A stretch of 64,000 nucleotides of DNA from Sipunculus nudus (GCA_026874595.1 CM049314.1:62900800-62964799), one strand, 5' to 3'; shown: positions 24,575 through 36,950, counted from the first letter of the stretch. Notes: generated by a model not told the origin, from the sequence alone. Numbers and translations: made by a program.

Positions 24575-25640
24575 CTCATTACACACCTGGCATTCATGTC
24601 ACAAACCTGCCTTCTCATCCCTCTCTGAAAACCAGGCCTTTCTCTTTTTCATTACAAATCATACCTTTCTCTCCCTCATTACACAGCTTGCCTTTATTTC
24701 CCTCACTATACATTACAAAAATTATCTTTACGTCACACACTACAAATTTGGCATTTACGTCCCTTACTACAAACCAGCCCTTTACATCATTCGGTACAAC
24801 TAGGCCTTCCCGTCCCTCGCTATAAAATACAGGCCTTTATGTCCAACATTACAAATCTGGCCTTTACGCCCAACTTACAAGCCAGGCCTTTACGTCCAAC
24901 AATACAAACTGGCCTTTGAGTCCAACATTACACACTTGGCCTTTACGTCCAACATTACAAACCAGGCCTTTCCATCCAGAATTAAAAAAATTGGCCTTTA
25001 CGTCTAACATTTTAACCTTGTCTTTACGCCGAAAATTACAAACATGATTTTTACTTCCAACATTACAAACCTGGCCTTTAGGCCCAACATTAAAAGTCTG
25101 GCCTTTACGCCCAACATTATAAATTTGGCCTTTACGTCCAACAGTACAATCCTGGCCTTTACGCCAAACAATACAAACCTGGCCTTTACGTCCAACATAC
25201 AAAACCTGGCTTTTACGTCCAACAGTACAAACCTGACCTTTACGCCCAACATTGCAAACCTGGCCTTAACGTCAAACATTACAAACCTTGCCATTACGTC
25301 CAACATTACAAGCCAGGCCTTTACGTCCAACATTACAAAACTGGCCTTTACGTCTCTCATCTTTACTACCTAGCCTTTGTGGCCTCACCATAAACCCTTT
25401 TTACTCTCCCTCCTTATCATTAATTCTCTGGGATAGGTCCCTAACTACAAACATTAACACAAAGCTCTCGGTTTTGTCCTTTATAATCAACATGTTCTTT
25501 CTGTCCCTTTACAGAAACGTATCCTCTAAGTCCTACTTACAAAGCTATTTTTCAGTCCCTCGCTACAAAATTGTCCTCTTTAACCCTTAATGCAAGTCTT
25601 TAATTCGGATGCTCAAACTTTTCTTTTACGTCCCTCGCTA
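24575..25640. repeat. 27-bp minisatellite
   Basis: The unit is close to TTTACGTCCAACATTACAAA plus CCTGGCC (27 bases). It is most regular from about 24830 to 25350 and degenerate towards both ends. Because 27 is a multiple of three and the unit lacks stops in several frames, ORFs of about 100-118 codons appear on both strands, with 9-residue periodicity (such as LAFTSNITN on + and VKARFVMLD on -). I regard these as by-products of the repeat. Confidence 0.92.
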
Positions 25641-27437
25641 TATGTTGGGCTGGTTTTCATCCCCTCATTACCATTGCAAATCTCTCGCATATGTCCCAAA
25701 AAATAAATGCCTATGGGCTCTCACGGTTAACTGAATCTTATTGGCACAAATACAGGCCTAAGGAAATAAACGTAAGTCATTAGTAGCCTTATTTGGTATT
25801 TACAAGAAGATTTTACACAAATGTGTCTGTATATTATCAACGTTTAACATAGTTCTAGTGGTAACCATATGTGGCGTGCTAAATATCAGACTGATAGTTG
25901 CAGTCTCTCATTTTCGACATAAGATAAAGGTGAGCACGCCTGTGCATAAGAATGGATAACAGTGAAACTAAAAAACTTTAAAAAATACGCCAGTACGCCG
26001 AGAAAATAGGCTACAGTGACCCACCTTTCGGTTTCCACAGGGAACCTGTCAGGAACTAACAACATGTAAAGACTAACAGCTGAAAATGGGTGTTTTTGCT
26101 TCACAACTCGGAGAATATAATTTCTAGTTTCCACCTACGACCTATCAAGACATGTCATCATGTGAAATTTTACATACCCGGGTCTTCCTGTTATGGTTAT
26201 GTTCAAGGTATTCGCTCCATCACTTAGAAATTATAGGTCACCGTTCCCACTGTATCCCATAATTCATATCTTTTTCTAGTTCTTCATCTTGATCAAAATT
26301 ATTTCATCCGCTTTTCTATTTTAGATGTTTAGCATAAAATTAATGTTGGGGTTAACCTCAGAAGGCAATTTGCTAATTTAATGATGAAAATGATTACCAG
26401 GCTTGTTCTCTACCCTCATTGCACCTGCATCACATGCACATATATACGGACAAAGTAAGGGAGAAATAACATTAGGTTCCAGCAGATCAGAAGTAAATAG
26501 CTGATATGTATTTGAACTTATCAATTGGCAACAGTAACTACTGGATATATAATCTGTTTATCAGTGCTACGTACTTAACACCTTTAAATAGAGAACTTGA
26601 AAGGTACAAAGTGTGTCACGAGACATTTATGGGCATTGTATACATATTCTTTTTTTTAATTACTGTAGGAATTATTATATTGTTTTATTGTTAATAATAA
26701 TAATTATAATAATAATAATCAGTATAATAAATAAATTCAGTAAATATCTACCTCCGCCATGTTTTCATTCAATTATTTGTCGAATATTTTAACTAACTTC
26801 AGAGAATAACATGGTTTACGCCGGCTTACTCAAGTATATAACAATAGAAAAGAGCTCTTAGATATAAACATAATATGGTGATTTAGACTGTCCTACCCTG
26901 ATCTTTCTATGAAATAGGAAAAGTCGTTCACTTCCTAACAAGCAAAGCTACTGACCATGTTAACTGTCAACCAACCAACAGCGATAAAATAATTTAAGCT
27001 TTAAATGGAACATTTATTTACATTGGAGAAGAATTAAATGTATAAGACCACAGAGCATCCAGGAGTATGACATGATTCTGTTGCAACATGAAACTGTTGA
27101 CAAAACGGCAAACAGATGAATAGTGTGTGTGCGTGTGTGTGTATGGTGGGGTGTTGGTGGTTAATATCACTTTTCTAGTTTTACACAGTAGTGAGGTTAT
27201 GCAAATATAGATACCAATTTATAAATGCATCCGCGTTTCAATGATATATATTTACCAGATTCATCTTTCTAAGAAAAAATGAAAGCCTCCGTCATGTGAC
27301 ACACATTTATTCGGCCCATATTCCCAGGTTTATTCGTGCACGAGTGACTGTATATTAGTGAATATAACTAGATGTCGTTCTTAAATTCGGGTTATATGTC
27401 GGGTCCTCACAACAATTTAATCAATACTTTTTTATCT
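25641..27437. other. Non-coding interval upstream of TRIM copy 3
   Basis: No gene is seen. From about 27270 it resembles the region upstream of copy 2 (about 20030-20290): CATTTATTCGGC, TTCTGAAATG against TTCTCGAAATG, and TTCAAGAC-GC-GGAGTTA. It is therefore part of the old TRIM duplication unit. A (GT)n-like run is at 27122-27142. Confidence 0.45.
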
Positions 27438-28806
27438 ATTTCTGAAATGCACTGAAAATTACAAGAGATCCCTTTCAAGACAGCGGGAGTTACTAGTATG
27501 TTGTTAACAAATACACACACAAACACACACAAACACACGGACGGGAATGAACGCATAACCTTCTTCCGTAGGCAATGACATTTTTCAACAATCTAAACGT
27601 TTGGCCGGCAGTTTGTAAATATGAATCATGCATCAAACTCTCTGTGAATTTAAAATTATAAACATGAACAATCATAATCAGAAAACATATATCACATAAA
27701 TTTTGTCAAAATTAAAATTGTAAGTTTGAATGGAAAAGAAATTAAAATTCTAGAATTTGGAGTTATGTACATTTTAATACGTTATTTTTTTCTGTTTGAT
27801 AGTAGTATGCTGTAGTTTGAATTCCTGGAAAACTATTATGAGTTCCATTTCTCTAGATGAAACAGTCATTAAAAATTTAAAATGGCATTTTAAGGTGACC
27901 TCGTCCGTGTTTCGTAGTTTGCATATTTCAAAAAAAAGTCTCACACCCGAAAAATACCCTTTCTTGTGTTCAAGGGAAAAAGTTGCCGTTAGCAAGTGAC
28001 GAACCGGTTACCTTTGGTTAAAGCTGGAAAAGTAGAGATTGTGTGTGTTTTTATGGCACATTCAACGTGTCAGCACTCATACTCGCAACAAGACACAAGT
28101 CAGTGGCTAAACGACACCAGTTTATATTAAAATACAATCAAAGATTAAGAATTCAAGATTACTTACCGTATAAGGTTCCCAGCCTGTTACGCCTCACTAG
28201 ATGCACTGGTACATACACTAGATAAAAGCTTTTGTAAAAGCACAGAGTCCTAACAGCCTGTAGATCGCCTGGATTAAGACTAGTGATACTGGACCCCGCC
28301 TGGCGGCACCTCTCTGGACCCCCGCTGGCGGCACCTCACTGCAAGTCGTTGGACACCCGCTGGCAGCGTCTCACTCAACACACGCTGCTAGCACCTCACT
28401 GGAAACCTGCTGGCAGCACCTCACTCGACAACGACTGGCAGCACCTCACTTGCCACCAGCGGGCAGCATCTCATTAGGCACCTTCTGGTAGTACTTCACA
28501 CGACACCGACTGGCAACATCTTACTGGAAACCCGCCGGCAACACCTCACTGAGGACGGGCTGGCAGCTTCTCACTGGACACCGCTCGGCACCACCTCACT
28601 GGACATTGGCTGGCAGGACCATACTGGACAATAGCTGGCAGCATCTCACTGGACACCTCTCGCAGCACCTCTCTGAATACTTGGCGGCAGCACCTCTTGC
28701 AGCATTTTTCTTGTCACTCGGTCGCAGCACTACTCTAGTCACTTGGTAGCGCATCTCTGTTCACTGGTGGTCGGTACTTCTGGATTATGCATGCTCCAAT
28801 TTATGC
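27438..28806. repeat. 1369-bp tandem duplication, unit 1
   Basis: Nearly identical to 28807-30037, offset 1369 bases: TACAAGAGA(T/C)CCC, TTCTTCCGTAGGCAATGACA, GTTTGGCCGGCA. Small differences only, so the duplication is recent. The distal third is a 25-bp minisatellite. No gene is recognised; the 60-residue ORF at 28043 (and its twin at 29412) is not supported by any motif. Confidence 0.95.
28285..28735. repeat. 25-bp minisatellite, array 1
   Basis: The unit is close to CTGGCAGCACCTCACTGGAC plus ACCxG (25 bases), about 17 diverged units. Locally GC-rich compared with the surroundings. Confidence 0.9.
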
Positions 28807-30037
28807 ATTTCTAAAATGCACTGAAAATTACAAGAGACCCCTTCAAGACAGCGGGAGTTACTAGTATGTTGTTAACAAATACACACACAAACACACACAC
28901 AAACACACGGACGGAAATGAACGCATAACCTTCTTCCGTAGGCAATGACATTTTTCAACAATCTAAACGTTTGGCCGGCAATTTGTAAATATGAATCATG
29001 CATCAAACTCTCTGTGAATTTAAAATTATAAACATGAACAATCATAATCAGAAAACATATATCACATAAATTTTGTCAAAATTAAAATTGTAAGTTTGAA
29101 TGGAAAAGAAATTAAAATTCTAGAATTTGGAGTTATGTACATTTTCATACGTTATTTTTTTTCTGATTGATAGTAATATGCTGTAGTTTGAATTCCTGGA
29201 AAACTATTATGAGTTCCATTTCTCTAGATGAAACAGTCATTAAAAATTTAAAATGGCATTTTAAGGTGACCTCGTCCGTGTTTCGTAATTTGCATATTTA
29301 AAAAAAAAAGTCCCACACCCGAAAAAATACCCCTTTTTGTGTACAAGGGAAAAAGTTGCCGTTAGCAAGTGACAAACCGGTTATTTTTGGTTAAAGCTGG
29401 AAAGGTAGAGATTGTGTGTTTTTAATGGCACATTCAACGTGTCAGCACTCACACACGCAACAAGACACAAGTCAGTGGCTAAACGACACCAGTTTATATT
29501 AAAATACAATCAAAGATTAAGAATTCAAGATTACTTACCGTATAGGGTTCCCAGCCTGTTACGCCTCACTAGATGCACTGGTACATACACTAGATAAAAG
29601 CTTTTGTAAAAGCACAGAGTGCCTAACAGTCTGTAGATCTCCTGAATTAAGACTTGTGATACTGGACCCCGCCTGGCGGCACCTCTCTGGACTCCCGCTG
29701 GCGGCACCTCACTGCAAGTCGTTGGACACCCGCTGGCAGCGTCTCACTCAACACACGCTGCCAGCACCTCACTGGACACCTACTGGCAGCACCTCACTCG
29801 ACAACGACTGGCAGCACCTCACTTGCCACCAGCGGGCAGCATCTCATTAGGCACCTTCTGGTAGTACCTCACACGACACCGGCTGGCAACATCTTACTGG
29901 AAACCCGCCGGCAACATCTCACTAGACAAGGGCTGGCAGCTTCTCACTGGACACCGCTCGGCACCACCTAACTGGACATTGGCTGGCAGGACCATACTGG
30001 ACAATAGCTGGCAGCATCTCACTGGACAACTCTCGCA
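28807..30037. repeat. 1369-bp tandem duplication, unit 2 (truncated)
   Basis: Second unit of the duplication. It stops within the minisatellite, where it meets TRIM copy 3. Confidence 0.92.
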
Positions 30038-30055
30038 GCGTGTGTTGAGTGAGAC
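29663..30055. repeat. 25-bp minisatellite, array 2, with an inverted terminal unit
   Basis: Same unit as array 1. The last piece, GCAGCGTGTGTTGAGTGAGAC at about 30035-30055, is the reverse complement of a unit present in the forward array (GTCTCACTCAACACACGCTG), so the final unit is flipped at the junction with the TRIM pseudogene. Confidence 0.85.
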
Positions 30056-31800
30056 CCTCGTGTTCTTGTCTGTAACATGGATTTTGTCTATACTGTTTGC
30101 TCGACACGAAAACACTTTAACTTGAAGGCCAAATGTCCAGTGTGTTGGCAAAAGACCCCTCTTACACAAGATGGCGTCAAAGGACTATCAGCTGACGAGA
30201 AAGTCCTTACAGCAACTCAAGCATTCCGGATGTCAAAAAAGGCACAGGCATGTGAACGTTGCCTTTATCGGGGCAATGAGAAAGTAGCATTTGCTGACTG
30301 CGCAGACTGTCAATTAAAACTGTGTCAAGATTGTGTCACAGTTCATCTGAAAAAGGAGACCCTAGCAGGCCATGTAATATTTGTGGAAATTAGCAAGTTC
30401 CATTTCCGGGGTTTTACACACGCCTGTCTGACCTGTTGTTCGGGTTTGTGTTACGTGTGTGTCATGTCACAGTTTCATGATGATCATGAAGTCTGTGAGA
30501 TTGCTGACGCCAAGGATAAGGCTACAACATTAATGGGCGGGAGGCAGAAGATACTTCAGGAGGAAATTTCAGACATTGACAAAAAGATCAATTGGAAACT
30601 TGATCAGTCAATCAAGGTACTTAATGAACGCAGAAAGAAAACAGAAGAAAAACAGAATGTTTACAAAACACAAATGCTTCAAACCATCATGGAGACTCTT
30701 GATAAGTGAGACCAATATTTTAATAAATCAGCCATGGAATCATTGGAAAATCAGAACCAGGCGTCTTCAAAAGCTTTGAATTGTCTAAACCATATGCGGT
30801 TGGATAAAAATCCAGGGCATGGACAATTGAATGTCCTGAATAAAATTGCCAAGACAAGTGTAAATATGTTTTCAGCAGTTCATTGAATAAGGACCAAAAA
30901 GGACTTGGAGATAACGATCCCCAAATTAGATGAAGATTGCTGTGATATCACTGAAGACACTACAAAGGGTAAATTTGAGTTCAAAGTTCGAATAGGCCAA
31001 GTGGATCGTCAACTTACAGAAGAGAAGCCCAAACATCAACTATCCATCCATTAGCTGTCATCAGAGGATAAGCCGTTGTCGTGTTTGTTATCTGTGCACG
31101 CTCTAGAAGATGGCTCTGCTCTACTTGCGGACAGTAGCACCAACTACGCGGTCAAGGTCAACGTCAAAGGAGAAGTTGTATGTAGATATAAATCTGCTGA
31201 TGGAGGAAAGGTCCGTGGGTTAGCCACTTATAATAACGATGTATACATTGGGTCATTGAATGGCAACATCATTTCTGTGGGCAGTGGTGGAAAAACCCAG
31301 GCCATTCATCTCAAACCAAAAGCGTCATGCACATCTGCCCTGGTGGTTGAGGAAAATCATTTGATCGTAGTGGAAAGACTTAAGAGCTTACAGAGATATT
31401 CCCTTGAGGTAGGATTGATACACCAGCTTGCTTCAAGTTGTTACTATTCCGGACTGCTGCTGAATATGCTGATATAGGTAAAGTGTACATTGTAACTGAT
31501 GACGGCAAAAATTAAGTTCATGTGTACAGTCGGAAAGGCAGTCTGATCAGGTCAATTGGCAAACATGGTAAGAACGACGGAGAATTTAGTGATATTAGAG
31601 ACGCTGCCATACTACAAAATGGAAACATTCTTGTAGCTGATGAAAACATCCATCGTATTTCTGAGTTAAAATTTGATGGGACATTCTTCCGGCACCTCCT
31701 CACACAGAATGATGGTATAAATAAACCTATGGGCTTAAGCGTGTCATACCCGTGTGTATCGGTGGCTTGTCATGACAAGGCAATGATGTTTAAATGGTGA
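30056..31800 (+). pseudogene. TRIM copy 3 pseudogene, 5'-truncated
   Basis: Homology to copy 1 starts at its codon 25 (CCTCGTGTTCTTGTCTGTAA); the start codon, first RING cysteine pair and 5' UTR intron are missing and replaced by minisatellite. A one-base deletion follows almost at once (GTCTGTAACATGG against GTCTGTAAACATGG). In-frame stops are at 30707 (TGA), 30884 (TGA) and 31052 (TAG). A frameshift near 31450 precedes another stop at 31513 (TAA). B-box 2 has lost its first cysteine (SKFH in place of CKIH). Domain order is otherwise retained to the terminal MMFKW. It cannot encode a complete TRIM protein. Confidence 0.95.
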
Positions 31801-32205
31801 GAATTGATAACGCTCCCTAATACTTACTTTTCATGCCGATAATATCTAGAGATATATTCGATTTCTTATATTTATTGGTATATAGTGAAAGCTGAGAGGA
31901 CACAAACTATCACATATAATGAAACGAACAGAGAAGCAATGAACATCAAATAAGATGTTGCTTTGTGATTCCAAAGAATTGAAATCCTAGGATTTACTTG
32001 ATAGCAACACAAAAACGATACAAGACCAGTATTTACACAAAATTAACTGGATTTTAAAACACCCATTTAAAGTATCAACATTAACTGTACACGCAATGAA
32101 GGACCAGTATCTCTCAGACTGTTCGACTTATTTAAGATAAAAGCATGTTAAGTTCAGTGGCTTTTTTTGTGTTACAGGCATAATAGCCCATCAGGCTATC
32201 TTACA

Positions 32206-32246
32206 TGTACAGGCAAAATAGCCCAGCAGGTTAGGTTGCCTGTACA
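32206..32246. repeat. Perfect 11-bp inverted repeat
   Basis: TGTACAGGCAA (32206-32216) and TTGCCTGTACA (32236-32246) are exact complements separated by 19 bases. The word AATAGCCCA(T/G)CAGG is also repeated directly just upstream. Function unknown. Confidence 0.8.
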
Positions 32247-32378
32247 GGTTAAATATCATATTACATATTGCGAACGTTAATTAGTACCTTTGATGTTTCA
32301 ATATCCTGTTCACAGACTTGGCTAGTATCAAGTGTGGACACCATGCCTCTTTTGTTGGATATGTTAGATATGTTATAT

Positions 32379-32380
<2 letters not shown>

Positions 32381-32429
<49 letters not shown>

Positions 32430-32435
32430 TATATA
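32381..32435. repeat. (AT)n microsatellite
   Basis: AT alternation with one ACAT interruption. Confidence 0.95.
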
Positions 32436-33370
32436 AATGTAATATTAATTTCATTTAATCGAATATAACGATGGCTGGTCGTTTATTTTTTATAACCAAA
32501 TTAACCGATTGCAAAAATTATTTACAAACACTTAAATATGCAAATCCAAAGAAGTCCTATATATCGAAAAAAATGTTCAAATTCTGTAAGTCATCAATAT
32601 TATATTTTATAGTGGTCTTTTTTATTCAATTTATTATTAAATGTTTCCATATTTTTCCTACAAGTTTGAAATGACGTATTCCTTGAGATGATATCTCCTA
32701 CCTGTAAATCTAACTCTGCTTAACATTTGCAGAGAATGGCGTTCAAAGAAAGATCTTTGAGTTAAAGTTATAACTCGAAAGCGGTATTGGGAGGGGTGTT
32801 AGTTTTCTTTTTTGATAAATAAAACCAAAACGGGATTATGAACACATCCACGCATATTTCAAAATGGTACAAGCAGATAGATGTATTTGTATCAGGTCTT
32901 ATTCCTGGCGGTAGAAGTGGTCTGGAATCGTCCGCCCCGTGGTCCGAGATTGTAGTAATCCTATCTGTTTGTCCGAAACTGGGATTCTAAAGGTCCGAGA
33001 TCTCCAGAAAACTCAAGTGGCCTCAGGCGCCCTCTAGTTCCAATACTATTACCATACACCTTGGACCCCTACAGGCCCCTCATCAAATGCATGGGCTCAG
33101 GCCGCCATAAGTCTCTCTCTTGTTATCAAGAGCCTGACAACGTTCACGTAATCTGTGTTTAATCTTCCACGAAGAATGAATGGCAACTGTCAAAAATCAA
33201 TAAATATGCATGCTTTAGCAAAAAGTCTAAATTAAAGTGGTGGCTTGATGAATGATCAAAATTGATCAGCACTAGCATAAACATTGATAGTAGCCGTGGG
33301 CTTGCGGCGGAATAAAACTAGCCGCATCACATACCGGTCGTTTGACCGGGCTTCAGATTGTTTTTCAGAG

Positions 33371-33373
<3 letters not shown>

Positions 33374-33411
<38 letters not shown>
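33374..33411. repeat. (AT)n microsatellite
   Basis: Pure AT alternation of about 38 bases. Confidence 0.95.
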
Positions 33412-33413
<2 letters not shown>

Positions 33414-33535
33414 GTGATTATGCTAAATGGGTTCGTTACAGATGTAAAAAGGTCAAACTATAATCTTTTCCCGTCAGACAAATAATTTTTTATTGAAGTA
33501 GAGATGAGAATGTAACTGACCAGCTGCTTTGTGTA

Positions 33536-33625
33536 ATGTATGTATGTATGTATCTATGTATATATGAATTATGTATGTATGTTTGTATGTACATGTATGT
33601 ATGTACGTATGCATGTATGTAGAAA
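33536..33625. repeat. (TATG)n-like microsatellite
   Basis: Repeated GTAT and GTATGTAC words with interruptions. Confidence 0.85.
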
Positions 33626-34174
33626 TGGAACATCCCTGCCGATGAACCTACATTTCTGTGCATTCATTTCTATGTTCTTGTTCCATGTTACATTTCTATA
33701 TACAAGAACAAGCAGGGCTATTAATATATCTCTTTGTAAGTATGTATGTATTACAGATATCTTTACACAATTTTATTGAAAGATGAGGGAAACCAAAACA
33801 CGCATTACCAAAACCCCTGTAAACAAACTTGTAAAACCAAACTCAATATTAAGGCCCAGTATAAATCTGACATGGAGTTGAATAGCATAATTAACTTGAA
33901 GGGGCAAATCGCATATCAGGTTTATTAAATATACACGAAAAATAATGCTTTCTCCTTGAATTATTATGTATCTCCAAATATTTCGTTCTAAAGCGTTTGA
34001 CAACTCCTGTACGAACGTGAAGATAAGCTTGCGCCCGGAGCGATCAGGCCCGATATATAAACATAGCGCATGCGACCTGGTTAACATGAAACGCGAATTA
34101 ACAAATCAAGATTTTAAGCATCCTGCCAGTGTTTTAAGCGTGTTTCTTCTCTCATCTTTTTTCTCCTTGTCTAG

Positions 34175-34345
34175 GAGTTCTTGCGCATGCGCAAGATCGG
34201 ACATCTGTGCACGCAGTCGTATAATGGTGACCAGACACACGCAAACGTGTTCACTCTTACACAGCGCCATAACTGTGTACACGAGGTGAACTAGAAAAGA
34301 TTTAGTGCGGGATGGTTTTGCTGGGAAACGTTTATTCAGCCAATA
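34175..34345 (+). promoter_or_regulatory. Orphan TRIM-type upstream module with NRF-1-like palindrome
   Basis: TTGCGCATGCGCAA (34181-34194) is a perfect palindrome matching the NRF-1 consensus known from vertebrates. It is followed directly by GATCGGACATCTG and, after about 110 bases, by GCGGGATGGTTTTGCTGGG. The same order is seen before and within the 5' intron of the TRIM copies. No TRIM coding exon follows. The part between differs enough that only these landmarks support homology. Confidence 0.5.
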
Positions 34346-35159
34346 TGAACTTATGTCGGGAGATAATACACATGACATTGCATACTCCATGTTAATTGAT
34401 TCACTCTTCCGCTATCCACCAGAGGTCACCGCCATAGGCTAGATCTGGATATGTACAGCGACCTCTGGTTGTTATTGTCGCTCAACTAGTAAATAATTTC
34501 CGTTTTGTTGTAAGGGCGGATATATACTAAATGGTAAAGGCATAACGTACAAAAAGTATATTTCAGCAATGTATTCGATAAAGTACTGAGGGTCTTTATG
34601 AATGACTCAATAATTCTTTAATTTAATTTATTAAACCTTTCACTATGAAATAATATAGAGAACCTACGTCAGGGCGGGCCAATCCTAATGAACCAAACGA
34701 TCCATATTATCATAAACAAAATTTAATGACGTTTTATATGGTTAATTTTTCAATCTATCGCAAAGGTTTTTTTTCAGAAATAAGGTCAAACTGTTTTACG
34801 TTTACCTGCAATTATGGGTTAAATTTAAGTGCCTGAACGATTGAGTGCTTTTCAGCTCGGCTCCCTCCACTAGCAATAAGGGTTACATCCCCATGCTTGG
34901 CAATGAGAGTGGGTTTTACTGGCTAACCCAAGGCCGGTGGTTTTCTCTGGTTTCCTTCGCCTCTAGACACCACCGTCCGCCACTATTTGAGCCATGGAGA
35001 GAAGCTGTCATTATCATATATGTATGTACAATTCAGGTGGCGTGTGCGCTGTTTTTGCATTACTTATCTTTGTGCTTGGCACTGAGCGGTGCAAGTTCAT
35101 GTGTTGTGTTCATTAGGTGGTAAACGGTTTAAGTGGTATCGGCGGATACCATAAGAGTG

Positions 35160-36950
35160 TATGCAGAAAACACTGCATGTATAAAGTCCATTCGACTTTC
35201 AGTTTACCCTTATTGTTGTAAAACAACTTTCTCGCTGACAATTTCATATACCGCTAATACCAGTAAATAACGACGGTCTATTTTGCCAGTTTTAGCAATA
35301 GAAAAAAATACAGCGAAATCATAAAATTTGAGCAAACTTGCTAACAGACAATCCAACCAACGCCCCGATATATACAGAAAACATCCTGATGGGGGTATAA
35401 GACTTAGCAAATAAAAACATCTTTAATAAGGAGGAAGAACGAAGGACATAGGTATGGGCACATTTTCTTTATAAAATGATCTATAAATAAAAAAAGAGAC
35501 TTAGATATTTGAATATAATTTCATGAAATCAAGTAGAGATGAACATAAGAAGTGACACAAAAGTCACCAACAATATCATCTTTTCTTTTATAAATTTATA
35601 TAATATTTATTATAAAAAAAAGTTCCAGTCATAATATAACGTCAAAAATACACAACTTTCAAATTCATTAAACACATTACAAAAGGAATATGGGTAACAT
35701 ATTGAGGGATATAGTACTCAAAATACCTTGGGGATGTTTATTTTGATTTTTTTTTAGTTTATTTTGAACACTTAGTGGCATAAATAACGTTTATATATGC
35801 ACTTTCCTTATTTGGTTTATACCCCGCTTTCATACAGATCTGGGCGAGGACAACATTTCAAAATAAGTTCATCTCTAAGGACCTCCGCGGACACAAGCAG
35901 TCCTCAATCCCAATCCGCAATGCACGTTATATTATGACGGGGCGGTGCATTTTCAGCGCTAACCTTTGATGTTCTAATATTTAAAAAAAGACCCTGCAAA
36001 AAAGTTTACTTTAAAATATTATCTTTCAGCTAAAATAACTAAATAGTGTTTTTTTCCAAAGAAAACGCCAGGTAAATAAAGGATCTTTTTCAAATTCAAT
36101 ATATTCAAATTCAATCATTGAAGCAAGAACAGGATGTAAAATTCTAAAGTAGCCGACGTGAATAGAGGGAATGAAGATTAAGAAATCATGTCGACAGAAA
36201 AAAAATAGTACCAGATGACAGTGTGCGAATATATCCTTTTTCTTTACAACGATACATCAGCGTAAATCGAAATGCGCATTTCTCCCCAAGTTTACCGGAC
36301 TTACAGCTTTTACCGATTACAGCTTTTATCTTTTACTTGAAAATAAAGTGATTTAAAAGGGTGTTTGACAGGATGAACCATAATAGCTAAAAAAAATTAA
36401 GAGCCCAACACATCTTTATTTCTATGATAAAAAAAATGATAACTGTAGTTTCGGGGCTTAAGCATTCGGCCCCTAGCCACCGTATCCGATACTGGAACTG
36501 TCCTGCTACATCTCGATCCAACGGAAAATAATATATTTCTAGTTCACTGGTCGCTCAACAGATGGCGAGGGTCTACAGTATGTAAAATTCTTGTTGCAGT
36601 TGCAGGAATTTATAGTTGATTCCGATTCATGTTTTGCCAGACCGTTGTCATCCCATGCTACAGTTTTCATCTCAGATAAGATCATCTGTGGGTATTTAAC
36701 TCTTCATGAGATTGTTATAAACAAAGTTGAACAATAAGCTCAATTAAAAAAAAACACCTTCGTGATTTCTGACAAAACCGACGGCTTACGTTTTTCCTGT
36801 TACTTAAACGAGCCCAATCATTATATATATTTCTGAAACAAAACACAATGTGCTAAAATGATTCTGTTAAAACCCAGTATATACGTAAATCTCTCTGTAT
36901 TTTATTTATTTTTGGCCTTATACAGGCATGTCTTCCACAGTTTATGCGGT
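35160..36950. repeat. Duplicated block C
   Basis: Third copy of the block seen at 12545-13190 (A) and 15887-17950 (B): GAGCAAACTTGCTAACAGACAA, CCGCAATGCACGTTATATTA, ATTTCTCCCCAAGTTTACCGG, CCCAGTATAT and CATGTCTTCCA in the same order. It ends next to the 33-bp satellite. Non-coding. Confidence 0.8.

Larger units (their letters stand above)
31801..34100. other. Non-coding interval
   Basis: The first 70 or so bases match the 3' flank of the other TRIM copies; nothing else coding was recognised. It contains a hairpin (32206-32246), (AT)n runs at 32381-32435 and 33374-33411, and a TATG-rich microsatellite at about 33536-33625. Confidence 0.45.

Noticed and set aside
24864-25373. Repeat ORFs of 100-118 codons on both strands
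   Set aside because: Explained by the 27-bp minisatellite, whose length is a multiple of three.
24575-25640. CRISPR-like array
   Set aside because: Units are contiguous without unique spacers, and the DNA is clearly eukaryotic.
28043-28225. 60-residue ORF repeated at 29412 with near-identical product
   Set aside because: Similarity is explained by the recent 1369-bp duplication, not by selection; no motif.
30077-30709. 210-residue B-box protein from TRIM copy 3
   Set aside because: The reading is a fragment of a pseudogene with a lost start, a deletion in the RING and several later stops; translation from a fortuitous ATG is not supported.
34845-35123. 92-codon ORF with a hydrophobic stretch
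   Set aside because: Its DNA contains repeat-like phrases (GTGGGTTTTACTGGCTAACC, GGTTTTCTCTGGTTTCC) typical of dispersed invertebrate repeats, and no domain is recognised.
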